DNA of 41,442 nt. It comes from an uncultured Geobacteraceae bacterium. GTDB taxonomy: Bacteria > Desulfobacterota > Desulfuromonadia > Geobacterales > CAIOGM01. Each line of letters opens with the position of its first letter. The first letter of the stretch is position 1. The notes beneath the pieces were generated by a model. That model had not been told where the DNA came from, ran no database searches, and saw nothing but the letters and a program-made list of their open reading frames with translations. Shown here piece by piece: positions 34,601 to 41,442 of the stretch. The stretch covers positions 1-41,442 of the forward strand of contig CAIUUR010000098.1 of NCBI GenBank assembly GCA_903902345.1, written 5' to 3'. A program made the position numbers and the translations under genes.

Positions 34601-35017
34601 GCTCCTGAGCCGCCGGAGGGTAGGAGCGATATTCCATTCCCCCCCCGGCTCCTGCTGCAGCTCCACCATCACCCCGACGATCTCCAGAAGTTTCAGTGAC
34701 GGCCTTCCCACGGCAAGTTGAAAAGAGGGAGCGATCCTGAGGCAGCGGATGGTGAGGAGTTTACCCGGGAAGGGAGGGAGGTTCATGACGGCGACCCCCT
34801 CCAGCGTAAGGGTGCTCCCGCTGAACCCGAGGCGGCTGACGGTGACCGGCTGCCCCAGGATGCGAGAGAGTATAACTCCCCCTTGTCCGGCCCCCAGGGG
34901 GGTAAGAATGACCACGAAAAGAAGGAGTGCCGGGATGAGCAGAAGGAGCAGCAAAAAACAGAAACCACGCCGATATCCGGAGGGAGCAGGTTGGACGGTA
35001 TCTGGATTACTCACCAT
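31601..35017 (-). CDS. AsmA-like envelope protein
   Basis: A 1138-residue protein with one N-terminal membrane segment (about 18-40) and a long beta-rich body made of repeated short strands with Gly, Ser and Arg, the AsmA/TamB/YhdP superfamily pattern. Early blocks VTVSRLGFSGSTLTLEGVAV and TIRCLRIAPSFQLAVGRPSL fit the AsmA N-terminal unit. Such proteins bridge inner and outer membrane and help transport phospholipid; the exact subfamily is not clear. The ATG at 35017 has only a weak ribosome site (AGGCC), 37 nt after the PBP1A stop, so it is probably cotranscribed with it. Confidence 0.75.
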   Translation of the reverse strand: MVSNPDTVQPAPSGYRRGFCFLLLLLLIPALLLFVVILTPLGAGQGGVILSRILGQPVTVSRLGFSGSTLTLEGVAVMNLPPFPGKLLTIRCLRIAPSFQLAVGRPSLKLLEIVGVMVELQQEPGGEWNIAPTLRRLRSSPGGGELLIDTLHLRETALKVNGRCLPTMNVSLSNLATRGSRNASWQIGFSDPLLRRVKLSGTLRPGGSPTLSLVADLPERSLQGMTSFFSLPSFLGLHRGTASLHLTAAYGNGGLDTAGELTFAGFAARLKGRTIPLAGTFNSVVEYRGEQDEMRISRGILSINGFAPLSGSAFIRGVRRERIFSGTLTSAPLQLERLGEFLLPIVGDGIMTTGSVTLTALSLSGNARQGVVSGRGTVALRNVSARRRGWPLLRGGSADLALIKKPSGWEVVTPLSGTVMGVDIAGNARYRGASPEPLTLRLGTKRASLVPFSPYLGGSRITGGSASLELELAANRELSDLRGNLVATVEGLSAESLSGKKLSLAGCSLAAVFTRGGSRQPQAVGRIRGGGILDGTPGVVDCSYLLSPELFRLEGGSGQLADMRFTFGEVQGQIPLRSFGYVSGVPVSAEIRQLNLEKGDLSLAGLSGHLVGEWRPGVGEGMFQGSSDLTARRLAWRSWSATELSARFMGDGRGVSGDIAGSGLGGDLAAVVTLAPSAPGNPGMLHVRGRRLLPAAITTAVGRPLPVAVRGGLLDADLTGSFGQGGMNSFLFSTSGSGLTVVRNGAPLLGGVGVTAAGEYDRGRLSLKRGVVTVGGEVGINLSGEMNDLPAATRSGRITFSLPENSLATLMNAYAPLLPSTFKEATSEGTIALKGGLLLGEGKTSLEGELQLRGGMLSLPSRQFSAQGMEGRVPFSLDLAVTGEKNHPREHGFSRESYPDDRALLRHPLGAPNFRIGRVRFGSLESGESRFHLAAGGGRTELLRLETSLYDGEILGRGALSWDRGLLYDGDLLVSGISLRSFCSTIPAINGYLSGKVDGVAGLHGRGGKLDDTIGFFQIWARSSADEEMLVSREFLQKLAGKKLRGFFFRDDRSFDLGEVTGHLSRGELAFTTLELAHTNFLGVRDLGVGVVPSQNRISLEHLVSSIRTAVKRGKPAREEGEEPPAEALPRTEFNWLE

Positions 35018-35054
35018 GAGCTGGCCTGGACTGACGTGGAAGCAGGTGACGCTG

Positions 35055-37523
35055 TTATTCGGTTTCTTCCCCGCTCGGCTCCGTCCCCTGGATAAAGAAT
35101 TCACGTACGCTCCCCGGCGACCACTCCGGGACCATTCTCCCGCTGACCGGATTAATGGAGACGGAGGTGATCCCGGCGGGAGGCATAAACCCCTCCACGG
35201 GGAGCCCGATGACCGCCTTCTGCATGAACTCGGTCCAGATGGGAGCCGCAGCGTGCCCTCCCGAGCCGGCAGAGCCCAGAGATTTTTCCTGGTCATAACC
35301 GACCCACACTCCGGCCACCAGTTGCGGGATGTAACCGACGAACCAGGCGTCCTTCATGTCATTGGTGGTGCCGGTCTTCCCCGCCACCGGACGACCCACG
35401 GCCAGAGCGCGACGGCCGGTACCGCTCTGCACAACGCTCTGCAAGAGACTGGTGATGATAAAGGAGGTCTCCGGCGAGATGGCCGGCACCGGTTGAAGCA
35501 CCGATAGCATGGCTGGCGGGAGCGCCTCTCCCGTCCCCGTACCCTCCGGAGTCGCCGGTTGCGGCGGTGTCACTTCCGGCGGTTGCTGACCGGAGGAGGT
35601 GATGGGGGTAAAAAGCGGGAGCTTGGGGATAGTGATCTCCTGGAGCACTCGCCCCTGGCGATCAACGACCTTGATGATGGCAAAGGGGGTCTGCCGGAAT
35701 CCTCCCGACGCGAAGGTGGCATAAGCGTTGGTCAATTCCAGGGGTGTGACGCTGGATGCTCCCAGAGCCAGGGTCAGGTTATCGGAAAGGGGGGAGGTAA
35801 TGCCGAGTTTCTTGGCAAACTCCACCGCGTAGGATACGCCGATAGCGTCAAGAATCTTGATGCTCACCATGTTGATGGAATTGGTGAGCGCCTCCCGCAT
35901 GGTGACCGGACCACGGTAGACGCCGTCATAGTTATGGGGTGTCCAGCTCTTCCCCGCTCCGCCGGGATACTCCACCGGCGAATCGTCAATGAGGGTCGCC
36001 GCGGTCAGCCCCTTATCCAGTGCCGCCGCGTAGATGATCGGCTTGAAGGCGGAACCGGGATTACGCCGGGCCTGAATTGCCCGATTGTACTGACTCTTCT
36101 TGAAATCGTACCCCCCGATCATCGCCTTGATCGCACCGGTGTGGGGATCGAGAGCGATGAGCGCTGCCTGGGCCTGCGGTTCCTGGTCCAGGGCAAAGAT
36201 GGCGCCGCTCTTGTTCTGATCGGGAGTCACCACCAGCACCTCGATGACCGACCCCAGAGCCAGAAACTTCTCCTTTCCCTTCCCCGAACCGCCGAAGCTA
36301 TCCACCAGCTCCAGCCTGCCGGCCCACTCCATACTTTTCCGCTCCAGAGTCCCGGTCCGGTCCCCCACGCGTACCGTAGCGATTCCCGCAACGGAATTAA
36401 CAGCGGTAATCACCCCGCGATAGGTTCCCCCCTGCTTCAGTGAGGGGGAATCGATTCCCTCCTCCACTTGGCGGCAGTATCCCTCAACCTCTCCTTCCTT
36501 GAGCTGCTTCAACGCGCCACGAAACCCCTGCCTCTTGTCCACGGCCTTAAGTCCGTTGGTGACCCCTTCCCATGCAGCCCGCTGCATATCCGCATTCATG
36601 GTGGTGTAAACCCTGAGCCCCTTCCGGTAAAGCTGCTCTTCCCCGTATTTTTCTTCCAGCTGAATACGGAGGTACTCCAGAAAATAGGCGGACTGCTCGG
36701 CGTTCACCTTTTTCCGGGTGCGAATCACCAGGGGGGTATTTCGGGCATGCTCCGCCTCGGCCTCGGTGATGTATCCCTCCTTCACCATCCGCTCCAGGAC
36801 ATACCGCTGCCGTTCCTTTGCCCGTTCCAGATGTTTGATGGGGGAGTAGCTGTTGGGGGCCTTGGGGAGTCCGGCCAGCACGGCCATCTCCGCCAGATTG
36901 AGCTGGTCCACGTCCTTGTCGAAATAGCTCTCCGCCGCCACCTGAACCCCATAGGAGCCTGCGCCCAGGTAAATCTGGTTCAGATAGATATAGAGGATCT
37001 CGTCCTTGCTCAACTGCTCTTCCATCCGCTTGGCGAGAATCGCCTCCTTGATCTTCCGGGAAAAACTTTTTTCCGGAGTAAGGAGCATCGATTTCGCCAC
37101 CTGTTGAGTTATTGTGGAAGCCCCCTCCTTCTTGCTCATGGTTATGACGTTCTTGAAGACGGCCCGGAGGATGCCGGCGTAATCGATCCCCTTGTGACCG
37201 TAGAAATTGGCGTCTTCGGCGGAGACGAAAGCTTGAATCAAGCGCCGTGGTATCCTCTCCACCGGCACCACCGTCCGTCGTTCAAGATAGAACTCGCCCA
37301 CCAGCTTCCCATCATCGCCAAAGACCTGAGAGACGATGGGGGGGAAGTAATCCGCCAGGCGGTCCACCCGGGGGAGAACCGCCCGGAGGTAAAACGAGAA
37401 TCCGACGAGGAAGATGAGAAACAGTCCGGCGGAGATGGCGCCGACGACGGCAAGTATTTTCAGGGGGGTCCAGCGTGATGACGAGGCTTTTTTCCGTTCA
37501 TACTGTTCGCGATACGGAGGCAT
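35055..37523 (-). CDS. mrcA: Penicillin-binding protein 1A
   Basis: An 822-residue bifunctional class A PBP. One membrane segment at about 23-47. Glycosyltransferase GT51 domain with catalytic Glu103 in SAEDANFYGHKG, GASTITQQVAK (134-144) and LNQIYLGAGSYG; an OB-like inserted domain (about 365-445); transpeptidase domain with SxxK at 491-494 (SAFK), SxN at 549-551 (SIN) and KTG at 716-718. It polymerises and cross-links peptidoglycan. A Pro-rich stretch (630-680) precedes the last part. I start at ATG 37523; the frame continues to 37811 and no start has a strong ribosome site, so the N-terminus is uncertain by up to 96 residues. Confidence 0.92.
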   Translation of the reverse strand: MPPYREQYERKKASSSRWTPLKILAVVGAISAGLFLIFLVGFSFYLRAVLPRVDRLADYFPPIVSQVFGDDGKLVGEFYLERRTVVPVERIPRRLIQAFVSAEDANFYGHKGIDYAGILRAVFKNVITMSKKEGASTITQQVAKSMLLTPEKSFSRKIKEAILAKRMEEQLSKDEILYIYLNQIYLGAGSYGVQVAAESYFDKDVDQLNLAEMAVLAGLPKAPNSYSPIKHLERAKERQRYVLERMVKEGYITEAEAEHARNTPLVIRTRKKVNAEQSAYFLEYLRIQLEEKYGEEQLYRKGLRVYTTMNADMQRAAWEGVTNGLKAVDKRQGFRGALKQLKEGEVEGYCRQVEEGIDSPSLKQGGTYRGVITAVNSVAGIATVRVGDRTGTLERKSMEWAGRLELVDSFGGSGKGKEKFLALGSVIEVLVVTPDQNKSGAIFALDQEPQAQAALIALDPHTGAIKAMIGGYDFKKSQYNRAIQARRNPGSAFKPIIYAAALDKGLTAATLIDDSPVEYPGGAGKSWTPHNYDGVYRGPVTMREALTNSINMVSIKILDAIGVSYAVEFAKKLGITSPLSDNLTLALGASSVTPLELTNAYATFASGGFRQTPFAIIKVVDRQGRVLQEITIPKLPLFTPITSSGQQPPEVTPPQPATPEGTGTGEALPPAMLSVLQPVPAISPETSFIITSLLQSVVQSGTGRRALAVGRPVAGKTGTTNDMKDAWFVGYIPQLVAGVWVGYDQEKSLGSAGSGGHAAAPIWTEFMQKAVIGLPVEGFMPPAGITSVSINPVSGRMVPEWSPGSVREFFIQGTEPSGEETE

Positions 37524-37850
37524 GGGCGGGTCCGGAACCAATGGAAAGGATGGCTGCGTCTCAGCGGAGCGCAGGATATTTGCAGGCATACTATCGGGAT
37601 TCAAGCCGAATTGCAAACGGTATCCCGCCATCACCATTATGGGGGAAGCGGCGGCACTGACCTCTCCCTCTGGCTCATGGGGCGGAGTGACGGCTACCTC
37701 CTCTCCGGACACGCACCATTCATATCTATTCCCACCGGATATGCACCCTGTCGGGAGTGTAAAAAGGTGCTTGTGTATTTTTCGCAAAAGCATTACGCTC
37801 CGAAATGTCAACTAAATCCACAGCCGGCACCCATGGGTACACCCACTCCA
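37524..37850. other. Divergent intergenic region
   Basis: About 330 bases between PBP1A and the plus-strand secreted protein. No independent gene is supported. It should hold two promoters and may code for an N-terminal extension of PBP1A (ATGs in frame at 37589 and 37634). Confidence 0.4.
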
Positions 37851-38721
37851 ATGACACGATTTTCCACACTGCTCCTTCTGGCTCCGCTTCTCCTCTCTGT
37901 CGCCATCTCCGCCGCCGAAACTTCCCGAGAACCCGAGCCGACGAGGAAATCCGATCCCGCCGGAGGAAGAGGTGCGATTCCCCTTGCGGGTAAAGTTACG
38001 GAACTCCTTACTTCCGGCGGGTACACCTAATGTCAACCTTTCCCGTGACGGCATCTCCACCTGGGTGGCCTTCCCGACGACTCCCGTGAAGGTTGGGCAG
38101 GAGTTGTTGCTGGTACCGGGATATGAAATGAAAAATTTCACCAGCAAGAGTCTCAACCGGACCTTTGAGCGGGTCATATTTTCCGCCGGCCCCTCGGAAA
38201 AGCAGGGTATTGATCCCAATCTCGTCAAGGAAGCTCACAAGGCCCGTGACCTCAAGCCTCAGCCACAAGATGAGAAGGTGGCGCAACCGGCGGCACAGCA
38301 GGCGTCCTCCCCGGCAGCCTCCATAGTCCCTCCTCACTCGCCACCTCCGTCCAAGTCGGTTCAGACGAAGGTTAAAAAGGCGGTCGGCGCAAACGCCTAT
38401 ACCGTGAAACAGCTTTATGACCGGAGGAGTTCGCTGGACAACAAACGGGTTCTGGTGCGGGGGAGGGTGGTGAAGATTAATCCCCGTATTCTGAAGCAGT
38501 GCTGGATTCATCTGCAGGATGGAACCGGGACCCCGGGGATGGTCGACAGCGTTCTGGTAACCACCACCCCCTCCACAAACTCCAAGGTCCCCTCCCTTGG
38601 TGACGTGGTGACCGCCACCGGAATCCTTCACAAGGATCGGGATTACGGCGGAAGCTATCGCTATGCAGTGATTCTCGATAACACCGAATACCGCGGAGAG
38701 GGTCACGGAAAGAAAAAGTAA
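37851..38721 (+). pseudogene. Secreted repeat/OB-fold protein, frameshifted
   Basis: The paralogue of the next gene, broken by one extra base. From 37851 a signal peptide (MTRFSTLLLLAPLLLSVAISA) and the start of a GKV-type repeat read in one frame to a TAA at 38028-38030, just after SGGYT. Removing one A there gives GGYTYVNLSRDGISTWVAF, which continues in the second frame (37972-38721) and aligns with the intact paralogue's GGYTFFQLEKEGVKFWVAS. The rest carries one repeat (ending SLNRTFERVIFSAG), a Pro/Ala linker and a C-terminal OB-like domain (KRVLVRGRVVKI, QCWIHLQDGTG, GDVVTATGILHKD). It is either a recent pseudogene or a sequencing error. Coordinates cover both frames. Confidence 0.8.
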
Positions 38722-38762
38722 CCATATCAGTGATTTTTCAAACCAGATCAAAGGAGCACCTG

Positions 38763-39911
38763 ATGAAGAAGAAGAGTACCGTTCTTTCCACCCTGCTTGT
38801 GTTAGCCCTCACCGCCGGAGCGAGTTCAGCGGAAACCGTATCAGCTCCGTCCACGCCGGCCGCAGTTCCCCCTTCCGGGAGTGCCGGGGTAAAGGCGGCA
38901 GAGAAACCGTCAACGGCAGTAACGCCGGCTTCCACCGGAGTCGTCACAGCAAAGAAGGTAGAAAGAGCCGACGCACTTTCCGGCAAGGTCCTGGAAGTCA
39001 TCAACGGCGGCGGCTATACTTTTTTCCAACTGGAGAAAGAAGGTGTAAAGTTCTGGGTTGCGTCACCGCCGACCCAGGCCAAGGTGGGAGAAGAACTCTC
39101 CTTTGAGCCCGGCATAGAGATGAGCAATTTCAACAGTAAATCTCTTAATCGCACCTTTGATCTCATCTATTTTTCAGGGGGAAAGGTCCAGCCCGCAGGA
39201 TCGGCAACGGACCCGGATTTTCTGAAAAATAAGGCACACAGCATGAAACCGTCGGCAGTAGCTGCGGCTACCGATACCAAGGGAGTTCCGGCGGCGCCGC
39301 CTGTCACCGGCAAGGTCCTGGAAAAGTTAGACGGCGGCGGTTATTCCTATTTCCTTCTGGAGAAAGAGGGGAAGAAAACTTGGGTCGCGGTTTCGCCGAC
39401 GGAGGGGAAGGTTGGAGACGTCGTCACGTTTCCTGCCGGCATCGAGATGAAGGAATTCAAGAGCAAGGCGCTTAACCGAACCTTTGACAGTATCATCTTC
39501 ACCGACAATGTTGTAGCATCCGCACCCAAGGGTGTGGCGCAGGATACGAAAAAACCGGCTGACCAATCGGGAAAACCTCTCGATGTCAAGGTTGCCAAGT
39601 CCGACGCACCCAATGGATACACCGTTGCCGAACTGTATGGCAAGAGCGGGGAGTTGAACGGCAAGGAAGTTGTGATTCAGGGGCGGGTTGTCAAGGTCTC
39701 CCGGCAGATCATGGGTAAAAACTGGGTTCATCTTCAGGACGGAACCGGTGATGTCGCTCTGGGGAGCAACAATTTAGTGACGACGACCCAGGATAGCGCC
39801 GTAGTAGGTGATCTGGTGGTAGCAACGGGCAAGCTCGCCAAGGAGAAAGATTTCGGCGGTGGTTACCGGTATGCGGTCATCGTAGAAGAGACAAAGCTAG
39901 TGAAAAAGTAG
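38763..39911 (+). CDS. Secreted two-repeat protein with C-terminal OB-like domain
   Basis: A 382-residue exported protein. Signal peptide 1-23 (cleavage after SSA), Ala/Pro/Thr-rich linker, then two copies of a 67-residue unit at 72-138 and 181-247, each of form SGKVLEv-x-GGGY-x-F-x-LEKEG-x-WVA-S-P-T-x-KVGe ... IEM-x-x-F-x-SK-x-LNRTFD-x-I-x-F. Residues 288-378 form a separate OB-fold-like domain: GKEVVIQGRVVKV, GKNWVHLQDGTGD, VGDLVVATG, GYRYAVIVEE. Similar domains are annotated 'nucleotide-binding' or 'DNA-binding' by homology only; no function is proven. AAAGGAG stands 6 nt before the ATG. The frameshifted paralogue lies 41 nt upstream with one repeat, so the repeat has duplicated after gene duplication. 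Confidence 0.75.
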   Translation: MKKKSTVLSTLLVLALTAGASSAETVSAPSTPAAVPPSGSAGVKAAEKPSTAVTPASTGVVTAKKVERADALSGKVLEVINGGGYTFFQLEKEGVKFWVASPPTQAKVGEELSFEPGIEMSNFNSKSLNRTFDLIYFSGGKVQPAGSATDPDFLKNKAHSMKPSAVAAATDTKGVPAAPPVTGKVLEKLDGGGYSYFLLEKEGKKTWVAVSPTEGKVGDVVTFPAGIEMKEFKSKALNRTFDSIIFTDNVVASAPKGVAQDTKKPADQSGKPLDVKVAKSDAPNGYTVAELYGKSGELNGKEVVIQGRVVKVSRQIMGKNWVHLQDGTGDVALGSNNLVTTTQDSAVVGDLVVATGKLAKEKDFGGGYRYAVIVEETKLVKK

Positions 39912-39972
39912 CATTTAAACGGTTCTGTAGGAAGTCCGGATCAGCGGGAGTCATGGGTGGTGAAACAGCCCC

Positions 39973-40001
39973 TTGAGTTTTACTCTGATTTGGGGTATAA
40001 G
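39973..40001 (+). promoter_or_regulatory. Promoter of tRNA-Ser
   Basis: TTGAGT (39973-39978), 17-nt spacer, TATAAG (39996-40001). The tRNA begins 41 nt downstream. Confidence 0.6.
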
Positions 40002-40041
40002 TGCACTTGCTTGAAAAGAGCAAGTTGGATACCGGAATAAT

Positions 40042-40129
40042 GGAGAGGTGTCCGAGTGGTCGATGGTGCCTGACTCGAAATCAGGTGTACAGCAATGTAC
40101 CTAGGGTTCGAATCCCTACCTCTCCGCCA
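40042..40129 (+). tRNA. tRNA-Ser(CGA)
   Basis: An 88-nt tRNA including an encoded CCA. Acceptor arms GGAGAGG/CCTCTCC, anticodon stem CCTGA/TCAGG with loop CTCGAAA giving anticodon CGA (codon UCG), a long variable arm typical of class II tRNAs, and T-loop GGTTCGAATCC. A terminator follows. Sequence beyond it is accessory, consistent with tRNA-Ser genes as integration sites, but no integrase or attachment repeat was seen. Confidence 0.95.
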
Positions 40130-40137
40130 ATAAAAAC

Positions 40138-40168
40138 AAAGGGTTAGCCATCAACGGCTAGCCCTTTT
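40138..40168 (+). terminator. Terminator after tRNA-Ser
   Basis: AAAGGGTTAGCC (40138-40149) pairs with GGCTAGCCCTTT (40156-40167), one wobble, then TTTT. Confidence 0.85.
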
Positions 40169-40304
40169 GTTATTTAATGGCATGACAAAACTGCGTTTAT
40201 GTAGCAAATATGTAGCAAACAAACCAGCCCGAAAGGGCATCAAATCGCTTCTTTCAATTTGTTTAGCTGAATTGAACCCATTCAGAGCACCATCAATGAT
40301 GGAC

Positions 40305-40400
40305 TTATTCCCGACCATTCCCGCTCTTAACCGCCTGATACAGAAAATGGGCAAAGATATCCACGAACTTTTCATTGATCACTAACTCGTCTTCGTTCAT
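40305..40400 (-). CDS. 31-residue mini-ORF, copy 1
   Basis: A 31-codon frame reading MNEDELVINEKFVDIFAHF and on to AVKSGNGRE, stop. A second copy of equal length lies at 41104-41199 with the same core NEKFVDIFAHFLYQAVKSG; the two are about 80% identical in DNA. The changes leave start, stop and core intact, which suggests a translated peptide or the conserved tail of a larger gene. No ribosome site is strong (GGAACT upstream). The two copies lie in the same direction and flank the higBA-like pair. Function unknown. Confidence 0.4.
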   Translation of the reverse strand: MNEDELVINEKFVDIFAHFLYQAVKSGNGRE

Positions 40401-40444
40401 GATAGTTCCGAACAAGCAGTAAATCATAACGGAAGATTTGTTTG

Positions 40445-40472
40445 TTGACTTTATACGTCAATGCCGTATATT
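40445..40472 (+). promoter_or_regulatory. higBA promoter and operator
   Basis: TTGACT (40445-40450), 16-nt spacer, TATATT (40467-40472). An inverted repeat TATACG-N7-CGTATA (40452-40470) lies between and over the boxes, a fitting operator for the antitoxin. The -10 ends 6 nt before the toxin ATG, so the toxin mRNA may be leaderless. Confidence 0.6.
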
Positions 40473-40478
40473 TGCTAT

Positions 40479-40799
40479 ATGGTCACTTTCGTCGAATCAC
40501 CATTGTTTACAAAACAAGTTCATGATTACCTGACAGACTCAGAATACGGATGCTTTCAGGAATACCTTGCCAGTAATCCCGAGATGGGTGACGTTGTACG
40601 CGGTTCCGGTGGTGTTCGGAAGATACGCTGGAGTCGTCGTGGGACCGGCAAAAGTGGCGGTGTCAGGGTTCTTTATTTTGCCCGGACAGAGGCTGGAGAA
40701 ATCTGGTTGCTTCTGATTTATGCCAAAAGTGCTGTTGACAGTATTCCCGGCTACATACTCAAAATCCTCAAAGAGGAGATGGAATATGCCACTCGATGA
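40479..40799 (+). CDS. RelE/HigB-type toxin
   Basis: A 106-residue protein of the RelE/ParE superfamily, HigB-like: ESPLFTKQVHDYLTDSEYGCFQEYL, GSGGVRKIRWSRRGTGKSGGVRVLYF and EIWLLLIYAKS (each quoted in part) are the family's helix, basic core and end strand. RelE-type proteins cleave mRNA on the ribosome. The ATG at 40479 is preferred to 40461 because the promoter's -10 box overlaps the upstream codons. The gene overlaps the antitoxin by 14 nt and precedes it, the order of higBA. Confidence 0.85.
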   Translation: MVTFVESPLFTKQVHDYLTDSEYGCFQEYLASNPEMGDVVRGSGGVRKIRWSRRGTGKSGGVRVLYFARTEAGEIWLLLIYAKSAVDSIPGYILKILKEEMEYATR

Positions 40800-41097
40800 A
40801 CAAGAACTTCTTGAACGTGATGCAAAGCGCAATATTGGCGAGGAACTGCTTGAGGCCGTGCGGGACCTCAAAGCTGGTAGAGTGGGGCGTATATCCACTA
40901 TAGAAGTTTCTCCTCTGGCAGCATCCCGTCTCAGAATAGGTCTTTCTCAGAGCGAGTTTGCTAAACTTCTCGGTGTGTCGCTCCGAACACTTCAAGAGTG
41001 GGAGCAGGGACGACGTGCGCCATCGGGCGCTGCGAAGTCCCTCATCACTATTGCAATAAAGAAGCCGGATGTTTTAAAAGAACTGCTTGCTGCCTGA
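40786..41097 (+). CDS. HigA-type XRE antitoxin
   Basis: A 103-residue regulator with the helix-turn-helix at about 46-85: RLRIGLSQSEFAKLLGVSLRTLQEWEQGRRAP (quoted in part, matching the HigA/MqsA-type HTH). It should neutralise the toxin and repress the promoter at 40445-40472. ATG 40786 has GAGGAG 7 nt upstream inside the toxin gene, so synthesis is coupled. Alternatives among XRE antitoxins cannot be separated by eye. Confidence 0.87.
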   Translation: MPLDEQELLERDAKRNIGEELLEAVRDLKAGRVGRISTIEVSPLAASRLRIGLSQSEFAKLLGVSLRTLQEWEQGRRAPSGAAKSLITIAIKKPDVLKELLAA

Positions 41098-41103
41098 GCC
41101 TGT

Positions 41104-41199
41104 CTACTCCCGCTCAATCCCGCTCTTAACCGCCTGATAGAGAAAGTGGGCAAAGATATCCACGAATTTCTCATTGTTCCGCAACCCGGCCTCGTTCAT
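41104..41199 (-). CDS. 31-residue mini-ORF, copy 2
   Basis: A 31-codon frame (MNEAGLRNNEKFVDIFAHF ... AVKSGIERE, stop) repeating the one at 40305-40400. The 3' end of a group II intron lies about 37 nt before its ATG. The copy begins 7 nt after the antitoxin stop on the opposite strand. See copy 1 for what can be said; function unknown. Confidence 0.4.
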   Translation of the reverse strand: MNEAGLRNNEKFVDIFAHFLYQAVKSGIERE

Positions 41200-41235
41200 G
41201 ATGCGGGGGCATGGGGACGCCCTTCGGGGGCATGG

Positions 41236-41442
41236 GTAGAGTAGGGAGCCGGTGTTACCCTACCCCCCCCTCATCAAACCGTGCTTGGAGTTTTCCCCCA
41301 CACGGCTTTCCGATGTTCTTCACCGCAAGGCATGCGCAATCGATTCGGTAACCAGTCCTGGTCAATCGGGTTAAGGTCCCCAACAGGTATCCATCTCGCC
41401 TTACTTGGCCCAACAGTAGAGCTTCCTCTGTGGCGTCCTGAT
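41236..41442 (-). mobile_element. 3' end of a group II intron (domains V and VI)
   Basis: Read on the minus strand, 41308-41276 folds as domain V: AGCCGTG ... GAAA-containing loop ... GCACGGTTT, with the AGC triad, a two- to three-base bulge and the GUU partner. Domain VI follows (ATGAGGGGG, TAGGG ... CCCTACTC) and the intron would end near TCTAC at 41236. Upstream on this strand the frame 41442-41401 ends in TAA after LYCWAK and could be the tail of the intron-encoded reverse transcriptase, most of which lies outside. Splice-site position is approximate. A 12-bp direct repeat (GGGGGCATGGG-type) lies at 41205-41237. Confidence 0.55.

Noticed and set aside
37972-38721. Separate gene starting at 37972
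   Set aside because: Its first residues do not match the paralogue; similarity begins after the frameshift at 38030 and continues the upstream frame.
40130-41442. Prophage or integrative island at tRNA-Ser
   Set aside because: No integrase gene and no repeat of the tRNA 3' end were seen, so only an accessory patch is supported.

Overview
The window looks like a chromosomal segment of a Geobacter-like member of the Desulfuromonadia/Geobacterales. The reasons are the GC-rich coding style, a split glycine decarboxylase (gcvPA/gcvPB), a GEMM-I riboswitch of the kind common in Geobacter, CheR-fused hybrid kinases, and secreted OB-fold proteins. Most of it is ordinary core genome. Two ends are accessory: about 1-3100 and about 40000-41442.

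Left end (1-3100): an Rpn-type PD-(D/E)XK nuclease gene, then the paired 'mobile mystery' genes A (XRE regulator) and B (Fic protein), which overlap by 4 nt and have two similar AATAAC-based operators upstream, plus gene remnants. 3113-6945 (minus strand): uup-like ABC-F ATPase, a DUF1653 protein, an rlmI-like methyltransferase and a small exported Lys/Ala protein. 7143-7965 (plus): a promoter, a GEMM-I riboswitch with a terminator expression platform (predicted to be the cGAMP-type) and two small envelope-protein genes. 8000-9877 (minus): a hypoxanthine phosphoribosyltransferase and an orphan CpaE/TadZ-like ATPase.

10301-12234 (plus): cheB-cheR, convergent with a 1418-residue CheR-PAS-histidine kinase-receiver-HPt hybrid. 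16561-22511 (minus): a glycine cleavage cluster in the order gcvT-gcvH-gcvPA-DUF1566 lipoprotein-gcvPB-lipM-like, reading on toward the hybrid kinase gene. LipM/GcvH and the P-protein halves form one lipoyl-dependent pathway; the embedded lipoprotein is unexplained. 22780-31569: RlpA-like protein, long TPR protein, DUF3108 protein, SlyD-type PPIase with an unusual cysteine-rich insert, tRNA-dihydrouridine synthase, small DUFs, a candidate structured sRNA, a DRTGG ATPase, a DUF1318 lipoprotein and a NERD-like protein. 31601-37523 (minus): penicillin-binding protein 1A followed by an AsmA-like giant.

37851-39911 (plus): two tandem paralogues of a secreted repeat/OB-fold protein, the first broken by a one-base frameshift. 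40042-41442: tRNA-Ser(CGA), then an accessory patch holding a higBA-type toxin-antitoxin pair flanked by two copies of an unrecognised 31-residue ORF, and the 3' end (domains V and VI) of a group II intron running off the right edge.

The most interesting points are the riboswitch with its two uncharacterised small proteins, the GGA-rich structured RNA at 28779-28960, the pentapeptide Cys insert in the SlyD-type protein, and the duplicated mini-ORFs around the toxin-antitoxin module. All function calls come from reading motifs; no database search was run.
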